From contig POWB01000003.1 of the NCBI GenBank assembly GCA_010912705.1, positions 1 through 64,000 of the forward strand: a DNA stretch of 64,000 nt, read 5' to 3'. Each line of letters starts with the position of its first letter. Position 1 is the first letter of the stretch. Under the pieces are notes generated by a model, which was given only the letters and a program-made list of their open reading frames with translations, did no database searches and had not been told where the DNA came from. The DNA is from Halochromatium sp. GTDB lineage: Bacteria; Pseudomonadota; Gammaproteobacteria; Chromatiales; Chromatiaceae. This document shows, in pieces, positions 53,489 through 62,639 of this stretch. The position numbers and the translations under genes were made by a program.

Positions 53489-55296
53489 GATCCCAGCTCC
53501 TGCCGATCTGCCTCACGCTCGCGCTGCTGCAGCTCCCACATCGCCGCGTAGGTGCCACCCTGAGAGAGCAGACTGCGATGCGCGCCTTGCTCGATGACAC
53601 GCCCTTGATCCATCACCAGGATGCGATCGGCGTCGACCACGGTCGAGAGCCGATGCGCGATCACCAGCGTCGTGTGATTCTCCGAGACCTCAGCAAGCGT
53701 CTGTTGAATCGCCTGCTCGGTGCGGCTATCCAGTGACGAGGTGGCTTCATCGAAGATGAGAATCCGCGGCTGCTTGAGGATCGCCCGAGCGATGGCGACA
53801 CGCTGTTTTTCACCACCAGAGAGCTTGAGGCCGCGCTCGCCGACGATGGTCTCCCAGCCATCGGGCAGGCTAGCGATGAAATCGGCGATGTGCGCCAGCT
53901 CGGCCGCACGCAGGATCTCGTCTTCCGTCGCCTCGGTACGACCATAGGCGATGTTGTAGCGGAGGCTATCGTTGAACAGGACCGTATCTTGCGGGACCAC
54001 GCCGATCGCCGCGCGTAGGCTGTGCTGAAGGACCCCGCGAATATCCTGATCGTCGACCAGGATGCGGCCCTGCTGCGGGTCATAGAAGCGGAATAGCAGC
54101 CGCGCCAAGGTCGACTTGCCAGCCCCACTATGGCCGACCACGGCGACCTTTTCGCCGGGATCGATGCGGAAATTGACCTCCTGCAAGATCGCGCGCTCGG
54201 GCTGGTAATGGAAGCCAACCCGCTCGAAGCGCACGGCACCCTTATGCAGCACCAGTGGCGGCGCGGCCGGCGCATCGGTCACCTCCGGCACGCGATCGAG
54301 CAACTTGAAGACCAGGTCCATATCGGCCAGCGCATACTTGATCTGCCGATAGACGATGCCAAGGAACCCGAGCGGGATGAACAGCTGCAGCATAAAGGCG
54401 TTGACGAGCACCAGATCGCCAATGCTCATGCTGCCATCGACAACGCCTTGCGCCGCATAGACCATGATCAGCGTGACACCGATGGCGATGATGCTACCCT
54501 GGCCGAAGTTGAGCAGCGACATCGACGACTGGCTCTTGACCGCCACATCCTCCCACTCAGCCAGGGTGTGATCGTAGCGATCCAGCTCGAGGCGCTCGTT
54601 GCCGAAATACTTCACCGTCTCATAGTTGAGCAGGCTATCGAAGGCATAGGTGTTCGCACGCGAGTCGAGTACGTTCATCTGCCGGCGGTAATCCATGCGC
54701 CACTCGGTAATCGCGAAGGTGAAGCCGATGTAGACCACCACCGTGCTGAAGGTCACCAAAGAGAAGATCAGCTCGTACTTGGTCAGTAGCACCACCGCAA
54801 CCAGCGTGAACTCGACCAGCACCGGGATCACGCTGAACACCAGATAGTTGAGGATCGTCGCGATCGAGCGCGTCCCACGCTCCAGGTCGCGACTCACCGC
54901 CCCGCTCTGGCGACCTAGGTGATAGCTCAGCGAGAGCTGATGCAGGTGCCTGAGCACCCGCGTTGAAAGCCGACGCATGGCCCGAAAGCGCACCCGTGCG
55001 AAGACCACATCGCGCAGCTCGTTAAACAGCGAGCTGCTCAGCTTGAGCGCACCATAGGCGATCAGCAGGCCAATCGGCAGCACCAAGAGATGATCGCGGG
55101 CCTGCTCGAAGGCATCAATGATGTGCTTGAGCACGATCGGCACACCGACATTGGCCAGCTTGGCCATGACCAGACAGGCCAGAGCGAGCAGCGCGCGACC
55201 GCGAAACTCGGCCAGATAAGGCAGCATCCCGCGCAGGTTTTGACGGTCGCGTCGGTCTGCATGGACGCGCTCAGTAGCAGCATGGATTCGAATCAT
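53485..55296 (-). CDS. Atm1/HMT1-like ABC exporter
   Basis: A 603-residue half-size ABC exporter. The membrane domain (about 25-320) includes the FFRYRMRR-type cytoplasmic loops and the ATPase domain has Walker A GHSGAGKST, signature LSGGEKQRVAIARA and Walker B ILIFDEATSSLD. Sequence around NYETVKYFGNE and FINAFMLQLF-like VNAFMLQLFIPLGFLG marks the Atm1/HMT1 group, which exports glutathione-linked sulfur or metals. It is the first gene of an operon with the sensor kinase and regulator (4-base overlap). Confidence 0.93.
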   Translation of the reverse strand: MIRIHAATERVHADRRDRQNLRGMLPYLAEFRGRALLALACLVMAKLANVGVPIVLKHIIDAFEQARDHLLVLPIGLLIAYGALKLSSSLFNELRDVVFARVRFRAMRRLSTRVLRHLHQLSLSYHLGRQSGAVSRDLERGTRSIATILNYLVFSVIPVLVEFTLVAVVLLTKYELIFSLVTFSTVVVYIGFTFAITEWRMDYRRQMNVLDSRANTYAFDSLLNYETVKYFGNERLELDRYDHTLAEWEDVAVKSQSSMSLLNFGQGSIIAIGVTLIMVYAAQGVVDGSMSIGDLVLVNAFMLQLFIPLGFLGIVYRQIKYALADMDLVFKLLDRVPEVTDAPAAPPLVLHKGAVRFERVGFHYQPERAILQEVNFRIDPGEKVAVVGHSGAGKSTLARLLFRFYDPQQGRILVDDQDIRGVLQHSLRAAIGVVPQDTVLFNDSLRYNIAYGRTEATEDEILRAAELAHIADFIASLPDGWETIVGERGLKLSGGEKQRVAIARAILKQPRILIFDEATSSLDSRTEQAIQQTLAEVSENHTTLVIAHRLSTVVDADRILVMDQGRVIEQGAHRSLLSQGGTYAAMWELQQREREADRQELGS

Positions 55297-55569
55297 GGGC
55301 GATGGCTTGCTTGCGACCTTGCGGTCGATAAAGGCATTCAGTAGCGACCCATTGTCTAGCTACCGATCTTTGGTGGACAGTAGCACGCACCTTGGGAAGC
55401 AGAAGTCAACTCAGAGGTTAAAACTGTCGATGCTGTCACGATGCTGTGCGGCTCGCCTCTGAGATTGACCTCATCCAGTTCAATCCTACCTTGTAGAAGC
55501 GGATGATGGCGGCCAAAAGTGCAGGCAACCGCGGATCAACAGAAAGCGACAACAAGATGAGGTCTCATG

Positions 55570-55974
55570 ATGTCAGAACCCATGCTGGAAGGCACCGGCT
55601 GCAGTATGCACGAGCCCTATGCACTCCAGGTGCTCGGGCCGGATATGGAACCGGAGTTTCCAGACCAATGCGTGGTGATCGTCGAGCCCACTGAGCAATG
55701 CCGCAGTGGGATGTACGTCTTCGCCGAGGTCGAGGGCGTGCGCTGGCTGCGCCAGTATCGCCGCGACGAGCAAGGGCGCGAATGGCTGTTTGCGCTCGAC
55801 GAGCGCTTCCCCGAGATCGCGCTGACCGGGCTGGATTGGAAGGTACTCGGCGTCATCATTCAGCGCAACATCCGCCGCCAGATCAAGCACTACGAGTATC
55901 GCGACGCCGAGGCCAGCGCCAGCGCAGCCGTCACTCCCGTCAATGCGATCGACATTACTCGCCAGGGCGCATGA
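55570..55974 (+). CDS. S24/LexA-fold protein without catalytic residues
   Basis: A 134-residue protein with the LexA/S24 peptidase fold. The stretch ALQVLGPDMEPEF aligns with the usual VxGDSMxP, but the catalytic Ser is Asp and the preceding Asp is Pro. The later strand (GVRWLRQYR) lacks the catalytic Lys, so it should not cleave itself. The fold ends GLDWKVLGVIIQRNI, typical of the group. It overlaps the membrane fusion protein gene by four bases (ATGA). An ATG at 55567 in frame is an equal start. Confidence 0.78.
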   Translation: MSEPMLEGTGCSMHEPYALQVLGPDMEPEFPDQCVVIVEPTEQCRSGMYVFAEVEGVRWLRQYRRDEQGREWLFALDERFPEIALTGLDWKVLGVIIQRNIRRQIKHYEYRDAEASASAAVTPVNAIDITRQGA

Positions 55975-57119
55975 CAACCGCTGAGATGCTCAGGAGCTGG
56001 CATCATTGCCGAAGATGGCCAAGGTGGCCAAGGTGGCCAAGGCGCCCACGAGCCCGACTTGCCCTAGCGCTGTTATGGCTAACGCTGCTGATCCTTGGCT
56101 GTAGCGATGCGCCGTTTGGATCGAAACCCTCCGCCGATGCCGAACGCACCAAGCCGGCACGACCAGCAACCGAGCATCTGGTCACGACCATCACCACCAA
56201 ACGCGCCTTAGTCTCGGTGTCACATGAGCGTCCCGGTAGCCTGCGGCTGCGTCGTCTGGTCAGATTACATAGCCAAGAAGAGGGGCGTATCACCGAGCTC
56301 GAGGTCTTCGAGGGGGATGCGGTCGAGCAGGCACAAACCCTGATCCGGCTCGAAGACGACCTGCTCAGCGCCGAGCTGGATGCAGCGCGCGCCACCGCCG
56401 CCCAAGAGCGACTGGATCTCAAACGGCTCGAGGGTCTCGCCGGGCGTGGTGGCGCCTCCGAGGACGAGCTCGCCCAAGCACGCACGGCAGTGGCGGTCGC
56501 CGAGGCACAGGTGCGTGTGCTCGAAACGCGGCTAGCCTTTACTAAGATCAGCGCTCCCTTTGCTGGGCTGGTCACCGCGCGGCTCGCCGAGCCCGGCGAT
56601 TTCGTCACCAAGAACACCCACCTGCTCAGCATTGCCGACCCCGCGTCCTTGATCGCCGAGGTGCTGGTCTCTGAGTTGGTGCTGCCACAGCTGGCGGTCG
56701 GTGACCCGGTACAGATCCGCATCGACGCCCTCGGCGGACTGACCCTGCCTGGGCGCATCCTGCGCATCCACCCAACGCTCTCCGAGAGCGGCCGCCAGGC
56801 CAAGGTCGAAATCGCCTTCGAGCAGATCCCTGCTGGAGCCCGTGATGGCCAGTTTGTGCGGGCACGTTTCGACAGCCGCGGGATCTCGCGCCTGATGGTC
56901 CCCTTCCGCGCCCTGCGTCAAGACCGCGACGGCGCCTTCGTTTGGATCATCGATGAGGCGGGCAAGGCGCAACGCCAACCAGTCGAGATCGGCCTGCGGA
57001 TCAGCGATCAGGTCGAGATTATCGAGGGTCTCGAGACCGGCACCCCAGTGATTACGCGCGGATTTCTCGGCCTCGCGACGGGTAAAACCGTGCGTGCGGT
57101 TGAAACCAGTCGGCTCTAG
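55971..57119 (+). CDS. RND-type periplasmic membrane fusion lipoprotein
   Basis: A 382-residue efflux adaptor. After a Trp/Pro/Arg repeat (residues about 13-26) a lipoprotein signal ends LLILGC (about 45). Then come a lipoyl domain (SQEEGRITELEVFEGDAVEQ, then FAGLVTARLAEPGDFV), a coiled-coil hairpin (about 140-190) and beta-barrel domains. It should link an inner-membrane RND pump to the outer membrane. The ATG at 55971 overlaps the S24-like gene; the frame is open upstream but without sense. No RND permease follows. Confidence 0.88.
   Translation: MTTAEMLRSWHHCRRWPRWPRWPRRPRARLALALLWLTLLILGCSDAPFGSKPSADAERTKPARPATEHLVTTITTKRALVSVSHERPGSLRLRRLVRLHSQEEGRITELEVFEGDAVEQAQTLIRLEDDLLSAELDAARATAAQERLDLKRLEGLAGRGGASEDELAQARTAVAVAEAQVRVLETRLAFTKISAPFAGLVTARLAEPGDFVTKNTHLLSIADPASLIAEVLVSELVLPQLAVGDPVQIRIDALGGLTLPGRILRIHPTLSESGRQAKVEIAFEQIPAGARDGQFVRARFDSRGISRLMVPFRALRQDRDGAFVWIIDEAGKAQRQPVEIGLRISDQVEIIEGLETGTPVITRGFLGLATGKTVRAVETSRL
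56012..56047. repeat. 9-bp tandem repeat in the fusion-protein signal region
   Basis: Four tandem units close to AAGGTGGCC encode the WPR repeats just before the lipoprotein signal of the membrane fusion protein. Confidence 0.9.
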
Positions 57120-57225
57120 GCGGTTTTGACGATCATGGCACCGCGCCGGTTATGCGGGCGGGCTGGTATTGCACAACGCCTCATGCGTAAGTGGCTCGGG
57201 ATAGCAGCGCAGCTTGAACGAGCCG

Positions 57226-57735
57226 CTATTTCTCCGCGATCTGCTCGTCAGAATCCAAGTCCTCTGTCTGTTGGCGACGATTATGCGCCAACTGAACGGT
57301 GGGCAGAATCAACCTCGGCAGGTGCATCCGGGCACACTGGTTACTCAACAACTCCCGCCAGTAAGGCCATATGTGGTAACTGGCGTTCTTGAGGGAGAAT
57401 TCATCGATACAAGACTGTTCCAGCGTAGCGGTCATCTGATATTCGGCAATAAACTCGGCCTCTATCACCGCTCTTACGGCTAGCTCTTCGTTTTTCCCCT
57501 CCGGATCGATCCAACGCGCCCCCAGTCGAACAAACACTCGCAACAACTGGCTTTCGTCATCCAGGGCAGCCACGCTGGCCTGTTTAACCAAGTGCATTTG
57601 CTGGATGGTCAGGCGCTCTATCTCCGCCGAATACTTGGGATCGAAATCTCCGATACAACTGGCAACCTGATCACGGACATAAACGTCCTGAATGTTCAGG
57701 TTGTCGATGGCCTTCTGTAAACCGGCGCTGATCAT
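57226..57735 (-). CDS. SecB-like chaperone of a toxin-antitoxin-chaperone module
   Basis: A 169-residue SecB-like protein. The second half fits the SecB fold: AVIEAEFIAEYQMTA, then ASYHIWPYWRELLSNQCARM and LPRLILPTVQL, which parallels the FPYARELISD and PPLLLAPVNF of SecB. It is longer and more divergent than housekeeping SecB. It lies 11 bases after an MqsA-type antitoxin and an MqsR-type toxin in one operon, the order of known toxin-antitoxin-chaperone systems, where the chaperone protects the antitoxin and so controls the toxin. Confidence 0.85.
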   Translation of the reverse strand: MISAGLQKAIDNLNIQDVYVRDQVASCIGDFDPKYSAEIERLTIQQMHLVKQASVAALDDESQLLRVFVRLGARWIDPEGKNEELAVRAVIEAEFIAEYQMTATLEQSCIDEFSLKNASYHIWPYWRELLSNQCARMHLPRLILPTVQLAHNRRQQTEDLDSDEQIAEK

Positions 57736-57746
57736 GCTGCGTCCTT

Positions 57747-58301
57747 TTATCTCGCCCGCTGATCATCGCTCGGCATAGAGCTGGATACCACGCGCAGTGC
57801 GGGTCGTCTTAGTTCGGCCGGGTAACGAGGCTCCGCCAGCCAGCTTTCAGCCTTCTGCCACTGCTCGCCCGTTAGTACAGGCTCAAGGCCGGCCCGACGG
57901 CACAATAGACCGAAAGCAGAAGGAAGTTCAGCCGCCAAACGCAGCAGCTTGTCCATGGCCTCGGACTGGGCGACATCATCACTTTCATACTTGGAGAAGG
58001 CCACCGGGCCACCACCGAAGACCAGCGCAGCTTCCGCCTGGCTCAATTCCAGCTTCTCCCTAAGCGCCCGCACCTCGGCACCGACCAGCAAGCCGTCCAC
58101 CCGCTTCTTGAAGGCGATCATCAGGCGCTTGTTAACACGGGTCTGGGCGGCATCCGCCTGTTCGCTACCACAGGCATCACAGAGGGAGAAATGAAGATCC
58201 AACTCGGTCGTCTGGCCCTTATACTCCAAGGGATTCTTGCTGACTGCAGGGTGCAGCTGTCCTTCCCCACAGATCGGGCACAGATTGTTTAAATGGCTCA
58301 T
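57747..58301 (-). CDS. mqsA: MqsA-type antitoxin
   Basis: A 184-residue antitoxin. The N-terminal zinc-binding domain has C8-x-x-C11 and C41-x-x-C44, as in MqsA/YgiT. The helix-turn-helix contains LELSQAEAALVFGGGPVAFS, then KYESDDVAQSEAMDKLLRL, matching the MqsA family. The last about 45 residues (from EQWQKAESW to SSMPSDDQ) extend past the HTH and could be the chaperone-addiction segment found in antitoxins of chaperone-controlled modules. It follows the toxin after seven bases. Confidence 0.92.
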   Translation of the reverse strand: MSHLNNLCPICGEGQLHPAVSKNPLEYKGQTTELDLHFSLCDACGSEQADAAQTRVNKRLMIAFKKRVDGLLVGAEVRALREKLELSQAEAALVFGGGPVAFSKYESDDVAQSEAMDKLLRLAAELPSAFGLLCRRAGLEPVLTGEQWQKAESWLAEPRYPAELRRPALRVVSSSMPSDDQRAR

Positions 58302-58308
58302 CGTTGCT

Positions 58309-58746
58309 CTACCTTCTGTCTTCCGAGGGGTGGCAAGAAACTACCAACAGCAGTTTCCCCGTCTTGGCTATCGCGAACTTGATGTAGTACTCGATATCCA
58401 TCTCCTTGCGTGCATTGGCAATCCATTCGCGTCGCACCAGTGAGTAGGCATCGCAGGCCGCCCAAGGACCGTTGGGGCGCTGAACGCACCACTCCGCACC
58501 CCGAAAACGTTTTGATCGCACGGCGATTTCTACCAGTTCGCACAAGTCATCCGTATCTAGTGACCACTTTTGCATGTCGCTCAGACACTTGTTGGTCCAA
58601 GCGCTTACCGCTTGAGCCCCCAGTCCCGCCAACAACGCCTGCACCTCAGCGACTGGATAGAGCGGACCACCGGCAATTTTACGACTCACCCCCTCGTCCA
58701 GAGGGAGATCGCCTGTGAAGCGGCTCACGATTGTCTTAGTTACCAT
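58309..58746 (-). CDS. mqsR: MqsR-type toxin
   Basis: A 145-residue RelE-fold toxin of the MqsR family, an mRNA interferase. The C-terminal half has AEWCVQRPNGPWAACDAYSL, then ARKEMDIEYYIKFAIAKTGK and LLVVSCHPS, matching the end of MqsR. The N-terminal about 45 residues are an extension compared with the 98-residue E. coli protein, as in many proteobacterial MqsR proteins. It is first in the operon. Confidence 0.85.
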   Translation of the reverse strand: MVTKTIVSRFTGDLPLDEGVSRKIAGGPLYPVAEVQALLAGLGAQAVSAWTNKCLSDMQKWSLDTDDLCELVEIAVRSKRFRGAEWCVQRPNGPWAACDAYSLVRREWIANARKEMDIEYYIKFAIAKTGKLLLVVSCHPSEDRR

Positions 58747-58989
58747 TATGGTAAGTCAATCCTGATTTTTCGAGGGCAAGGCCGATAAAATCCTCTGATC
58801 GCCCCCTAAAATTGCCCCTGGACGGCCCGCCCGTGGAAAGCCGGAAGCAAGATGTCGACCTTGGGTTCCTTATCGGCCCGCGCGCCAAAATGGTGGCTAC
58901 GGCCCAGCAAATGATTGGATTTTCGTTGGTTATCGAACTTCCGAGGGTTGAGGCATCACCAGCATCCTTAGGGGACCCTGTGACTGATG

Positions 58990-59365
58990 TCATGCTTCGG
59001 CAACCAGCGCGGCCAGGGGACTTCCTTCCGCGACATAGAGGGTGACGGTTTCCGATGCGAGCGCCAGGACCAGGCGGTTGCGCTCCAGCGCCGTGGCGCG
59101 GGTGGTGCGGCGGACCTCGGCCGGGAAGGACTTCGGCGCGCATGATCTCGAGCACGACGGCGCCAAGGCGGGGGCCGGCCAGACTGCCGCCTGAGCCTTT
59201 GCGTGGGATGAATTGACCGCTCTCGACCAGGCGGTGGTGGTGTCGACGAGTAAACCATTCGAAGCTGGCAAAGGTGGGGAAGACGTCGCCGGCATCGTCG
59301 GCAACCCATTTGCGCCAGGGCTTGAAGTCGCTGAGTCGGTCGGTGGGATGGGTGTTGTCGGCCAT
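58990..59365 (-). pseudogene. Frameshifted island gene, hypothetical
   Basis: A protein starting DRLSDFKPWRKWVADDAGD, then FASFEWFTRRHHHRLVESGQ and GSGGSLAGPRLGAVVLEIM. It resembles small proteins found next to integrases. After this the frame shifts, and a second frame gives SFPAEVRRTTRATALERNRL and LYVAEGSPLAALVAEA up to the stop at 58990. One indel near 59135-59145 explains this. Function is unknown; it is probably broken. Confidence 0.65.
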
Positions 59366-59468
59366 GATGAACCTCGGTGGATGGAGTCGGTTATCGCCGC
59401 CACGGCGATAGATCGAACATATCCGAACCCGAGATCGCGTGAAGGACCGCAGCGGGCGCGATGGGTCA

Positions 59469-60137
59469 TCACGCCCGCTCCGGTCCGTCGAGATTCCGCA
59501 AACGACGCGCTTTGTACTCCCGCGCTGCGTCGGCCGTCACCATCTGGAGCTCTTTTTCCGAGTAGCCGAGTCGTTTAGCGATCCACCAGGCGGCCTCCGA
59601 CAGGGCGCGGCGACCACAGGAACGGCCGCTGCTTTCCAGTTCAGCCCAAGCAAGCTCGAACACCTCATCCGTCAGCATCATGCGCTTGACCGCAAACGTC
59701 ACCTTCCGCTCGTGATCCGCTTTTCGTCGCTTGCGGGCTTGGTCTGTCCGGTCAAGCAGCTCGATGACATCACGCATTGTTCGCGCGGTACGCTCGGCCC
59801 ATAACCAGATTGCAGCCAGTTGTGCCGTCTCAGGATGGCCACGCATGATTCGCGCGCGAAGCTCTGGCGAGAGGTCGCGTTCGATGGCTTCCAGGATGGA
59901 TTGCGCGATACGCAGCCACTGCTCAGGCTCGGCGCGAACGGCGGCGCGGTGCTTGGCGAGGTTGATCTTGACGCGCAAGACGGTGAGCTGACAGGGCGAG
60001 AGTGCATCGAACGGCCCTGGATTGGGAACAAACTCCTCCGCAACAAACGCCTCCACCAAGCGATGGCGGAAGGGAGTCATCCGGTCGTACGGCTGCGGCC
60101 AGCTCCGATCTTTTTTGTATGGCTTGTCGCTAGCCAT
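59469..60137 (-). CDS. Hypothetical protein of the integrative element
   Basis: A 222-residue basic, helical protein with no recognised family. The ATG at 60137 overlaps the integrase stop by one base (TGATG), so it is coupled to the recombinase; the frame runs upstream inside the integrase gene. Features are QLTVLRVKINLAKHRAAVRA and KRMMLTDEVFELAWAELESS. It may assist recombination or regulate the element. Codon use is similar to the integrase. Confidence 0.7.
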   Translation of the reverse strand: MASDKPYKKDRSWPQPYDRMTPFRHRLVEAFVAEEFVPNPGPFDALSPCQLTVLRVKINLAKHRAAVRAEPEQWLRIAQSILEAIERDLSPELRARIMRGHPETAQLAAIWLWAERTARTMRDVIELLDRTDQARKRRKADHERKVTFAVKRMMLTDEVFELAWAELESSGRSCGRRALSEAAWWIAKRLGYSEKELQMVTADAAREYKARRLRNLDGPERA

Positions 60138-61018
60138 CAGCCAAACACCTTTTGCACCACGGCGCGCTTGTCGTCGGTGCTGTGGTGCATATAGCGGGCA
60201 CTGGCGCTGAGGGTGCGGTGGCCCATGATGGCCATGATCTGCGCTTGGCCGATGCCGGCTTGGGCCATGGCGGAACCGCAGCCGTGGCGCAATTGGTGGA
60301 AGTTGCGGCCGGGGAGCCCAGCCTCGGTGCAGACCTTGGCCCAAAGGCGTCGGAAGCTGTAGGGGCGACCGTTGCGACCCTCGAAGACCAGTCGCTCGGG
60401 GTCTTGAGCGCTGAGCTCGACCAGTTCAGCAAGGGCGCTCGCCGATAGGGGGGCAACGAGGGGGCGGCCGTTCTTGGTCTTGTTAACCTTCAGGGTTCCG
60501 GCCTCGAGGTCGACATCCTTCCAGCGCAAGGCGGTCAGATTGCCGACACGCAAGCCGGTATGAAAGGCCAATGTGATCAGGGCTGGCAGGCGTCCCCAGC
60601 GCTGGTCCAGTAGGCGCGCGACCTTAATCAGCCGCTCGACTTCATCGGGTCGCAGGTAACGCTCGGGGTTCGGCGGCTCGGGGGCTTTCTCGATGCCCTT
60701 GGTGGGGGGCACATGGGCACGCGGCAGTAACCGCAGACGGCGCGCATAGCGATAGACGCTGCCGAGCTGAGTGATATAGCGGTTGATGGTGGCGCCCGAA
60801 AGGGGCTTGCCTGACGCTTGCGTGGGCTGATTGCGAAGCGGTTGCAGACGGCCGCGCTCAGCCAGGACGACCAGCGCGTTATCGACGTCTTCGGGGGTGA
60901 TATCGACCAGCTCCTTGGTCCCAAACTGCTCGCTCCAAAAGCGCAGTCGGGCCAAGGTGGCCTTATCGAACTCGCGGGATGCCACAAAGGCATCGATCAC
61001 GACATCTAGTGTTGCCAT
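60137..61018 (-). CDS. Tyrosine recombinase (integrase)
   Basis: A 293-residue site-specific tyrosine recombinase. An N-terminal SAM-like domain is followed by a catalytic domain with Arg in FHTGLRVGNLTALRW, HxxR in HQLRHG, His in IMGHRTL and the nucleophile Tyr in SARYMHHS. The ATG at 61018 is the family start. It lies 77 bases from the 3' end of tRNA-Gly, the usual position for an integrase that inserts an element there. Confidence 0.93.
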   Translation of the reverse strand: MATLDVVIDAFVASREFDKATLARLRFWSEQFGTKELVDITPEDVDNALVVLAERGRLQPLRNQPTQASGKPLSGATINRYITQLGSVYRYARRLRLLPRAHVPPTKGIEKAPEPPNPERYLRPDEVERLIKVARLLDQRWGRLPALITLAFHTGLRVGNLTALRWKDVDLEAGTLKVNKTKNGRPLVAPLSASALAELVELSAQDPERLVFEGRNGRPYSFRRLWAKVCTEAGLPGRNFHQLRHGCGSAMAQAGIGQAQIMAIMGHRTLSASARYMHHSTDDKRAVVQKVFG

Positions 61019-61095
61019 CGGTTTTCTCCGGTGCAAAACGATCAGAACTGTTCCTGATCGCCGTGGCGGCGCTAACCGGATGAAAACCTAAATAA

Positions 61096-61171
<76 letters not shown>

Positions 61172-61313
61172 TAGGAGCCGCTTAGAATATCACCGATGCT
61201 CCAAATGTCAAGCGTAAAGGATGAGAAAAATCGCATTGGTGAACGATCAGCCAGTCTCGGCTGCATGCCGAGTTGGCTGATCAAGCTGCCTCTCGCTCAC
61301 TGGCCCTCCTGGC

Positions 61314-62612
61314 TTAAGCCCGCACGATGTGTGCGGCCGGCTCATGATAACGTCCACGGGTGTCTACGATCAGCGGCGCATGGGCCTTGATCAGATCATA
61401 GTCGAAACGGTCATGATCGGTCGCCAGCAACACGCAATCCGTCGCGGCCAGCGTCTCTGGGGTCAGCGCCACCGACTCGAGATCAAATGCATGCTTGCGC
61501 ATCGGCAAGAAGCGCGGAACGTGTGGGTCGGAATAGCTGATCTCAGCGCCCTTGTCCTCTAGAAGCTCCATTAGTTCCATCGAGGGTGACTCGCGCCGAT
61601 CATCGACATTCTTCTTATAGGCGATCCCAAGTACCAGGATGCGTGCCCCCTTCACGGCCTTGCCCCTTGCGTTCAGCGCATCACTGACCTTAGTGACGAC
61701 CCAGAGTGGCATGTTGGCGTTGACCTCACCCGCAAGCTCGATAAAGCGGGTGTTGAGTCCATACTCGCGCGCCTTCCAGGTCAGATAAAAGGGATCGATC
61801 GGGATACAGTGGCCGCCGAGCCCTGGACCAGGATAGTAAGGGGTGAAGCCGAACGGCTTGGTCGCCGCAGCGCGAATCACCTCGTGGATATCGATGCCCA
61901 TGCGATCACAGACCAGCTTCAGCTCGTTGACCAGCCCGATGTTCACCGCGCGATGGATGTTCTCCAGCAATTTTGTCATCTCGGCGGCGCGGGTCGAGCT
62001 AAGCGTCACCACTTGGTCGATGACCTGCCCATAGAGTGCTTGACCAACCTCAGTGCAGGCCGGCGTGACTCCGCCAAGCACCTTGGGGATGGTGCGGGTG
62101 TTGAATTTGGGATTGCCCGGGTCCTCTCGCTCAGGAGAGAACACCAGATAGATATCTTTACCCACCCTTAGCCCGGTTGACTCGATACGCGGTCGTAGCT
62201 CTTCATCGGTCGTGCCGGGCCAGGTCGTGCTTTCCAGGGACACGACCTGGTCAGTGCGCAGATGCGGTAGGATCGCCTCAGTCGTGCCAATCACGTAGCT
62301 AAGGTCCGGCTCGCGATACTTATTCAATGGCGTAGGCACGCAGAGGATCAGCGCGTCGCAGTCACGGGCGCGGCTAAAGTCAGTCGTCGCTTCAAACCCC
62401 TGCTCCAACGCCTTGCCAATCGCTTGCGCACTGATATGCTCGATGTACGACTGACCACTATTGAGCGATTCAACCTTCTGAAGATCGATATCCAGCCCCA
62501 GCACCCGATAGCCAACCTCATTAAAGCGCAGCATGAGAGGTAGACCGACATAGCCAAGTCCGATGATGCCGATCAAGGCCTCACGATTGTTGAGGCGATC
62601 AAGCAGGGTCAT
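61314..62612 (-). CDS. UDP-N-acetylsugar 6-dehydrogenase (WbpA/WecC-like)
   Basis: A 432-residue nucleotide-sugar dehydrogenase making a UDP-uronic acid for a surface glycan. The NAD motif is [13 protein letters not shown] (14-26). The catalytic Cys lies in [11 protein letters not shown], and [12 protein letters not shown] is typical of the WbpA/WecC group. Three domains are present and length is normal. It follows a DegT-type aminotransferase gene and a small lipoprotein gene in one minus-strand run. Confidence 0.93.
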   Translation of the reverse strand: MTLLDRLNNREALIGIIGLGYVGLPLMLRFNEVGYRVLGLDIDLQKVESLNSGQSYIEHISAQAIGKALEQGFEATTDFSRARDCDALILCVPTPLNKYREPDLSYVIGTTEAILPHLRTDQVVSLESTTWPGTTDEELRPRIESTGLRVGKDIYLVFSPEREDPGNPKFNTRTIPKVLGGVTPACTEVGQALYGQVIDQVVTLSSTRAAEMTKLLENIHRAVNIGLVNELKLVCDRMGIDIHEVIRAAATKPFGFTPYYPGPGLGGHCIPIDPFYLTWKAREYGLNTRFIELAGEVNANMPLWVVTKVSDALNARGKAVKGARILVLGIAYKKNVDDRRESPSMELMELLEDKGAEISYSDPHVPRFLPMRKHAFDLESVALTPETLAATDCVLLATDHDRFDYDLIKAHAPLIVDTRGRYHEPAAHIVRA

Positions 62613-62639
62613 GTTTGCATCTCCACATCAAGCTCCCGG

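Noticed and set aside
54130-54789. Plus-strand open frame of 219 codons
   Set aside because: It is the mirror of the Atm1-like exporter gene.
55698-55970. Upstream extension of the membrane fusion protein
   Set aside because: The first 91 codons overlap the S24-like gene in another frame and are Arg/Ala-rich nonsense; the ATG at 55971 gives a proper lipoprotein.
57120-57225. Left attachment site of the tRNA-Gly element
   Set aside because: No stretch here matches the 3' end of the tRNA beyond chance.
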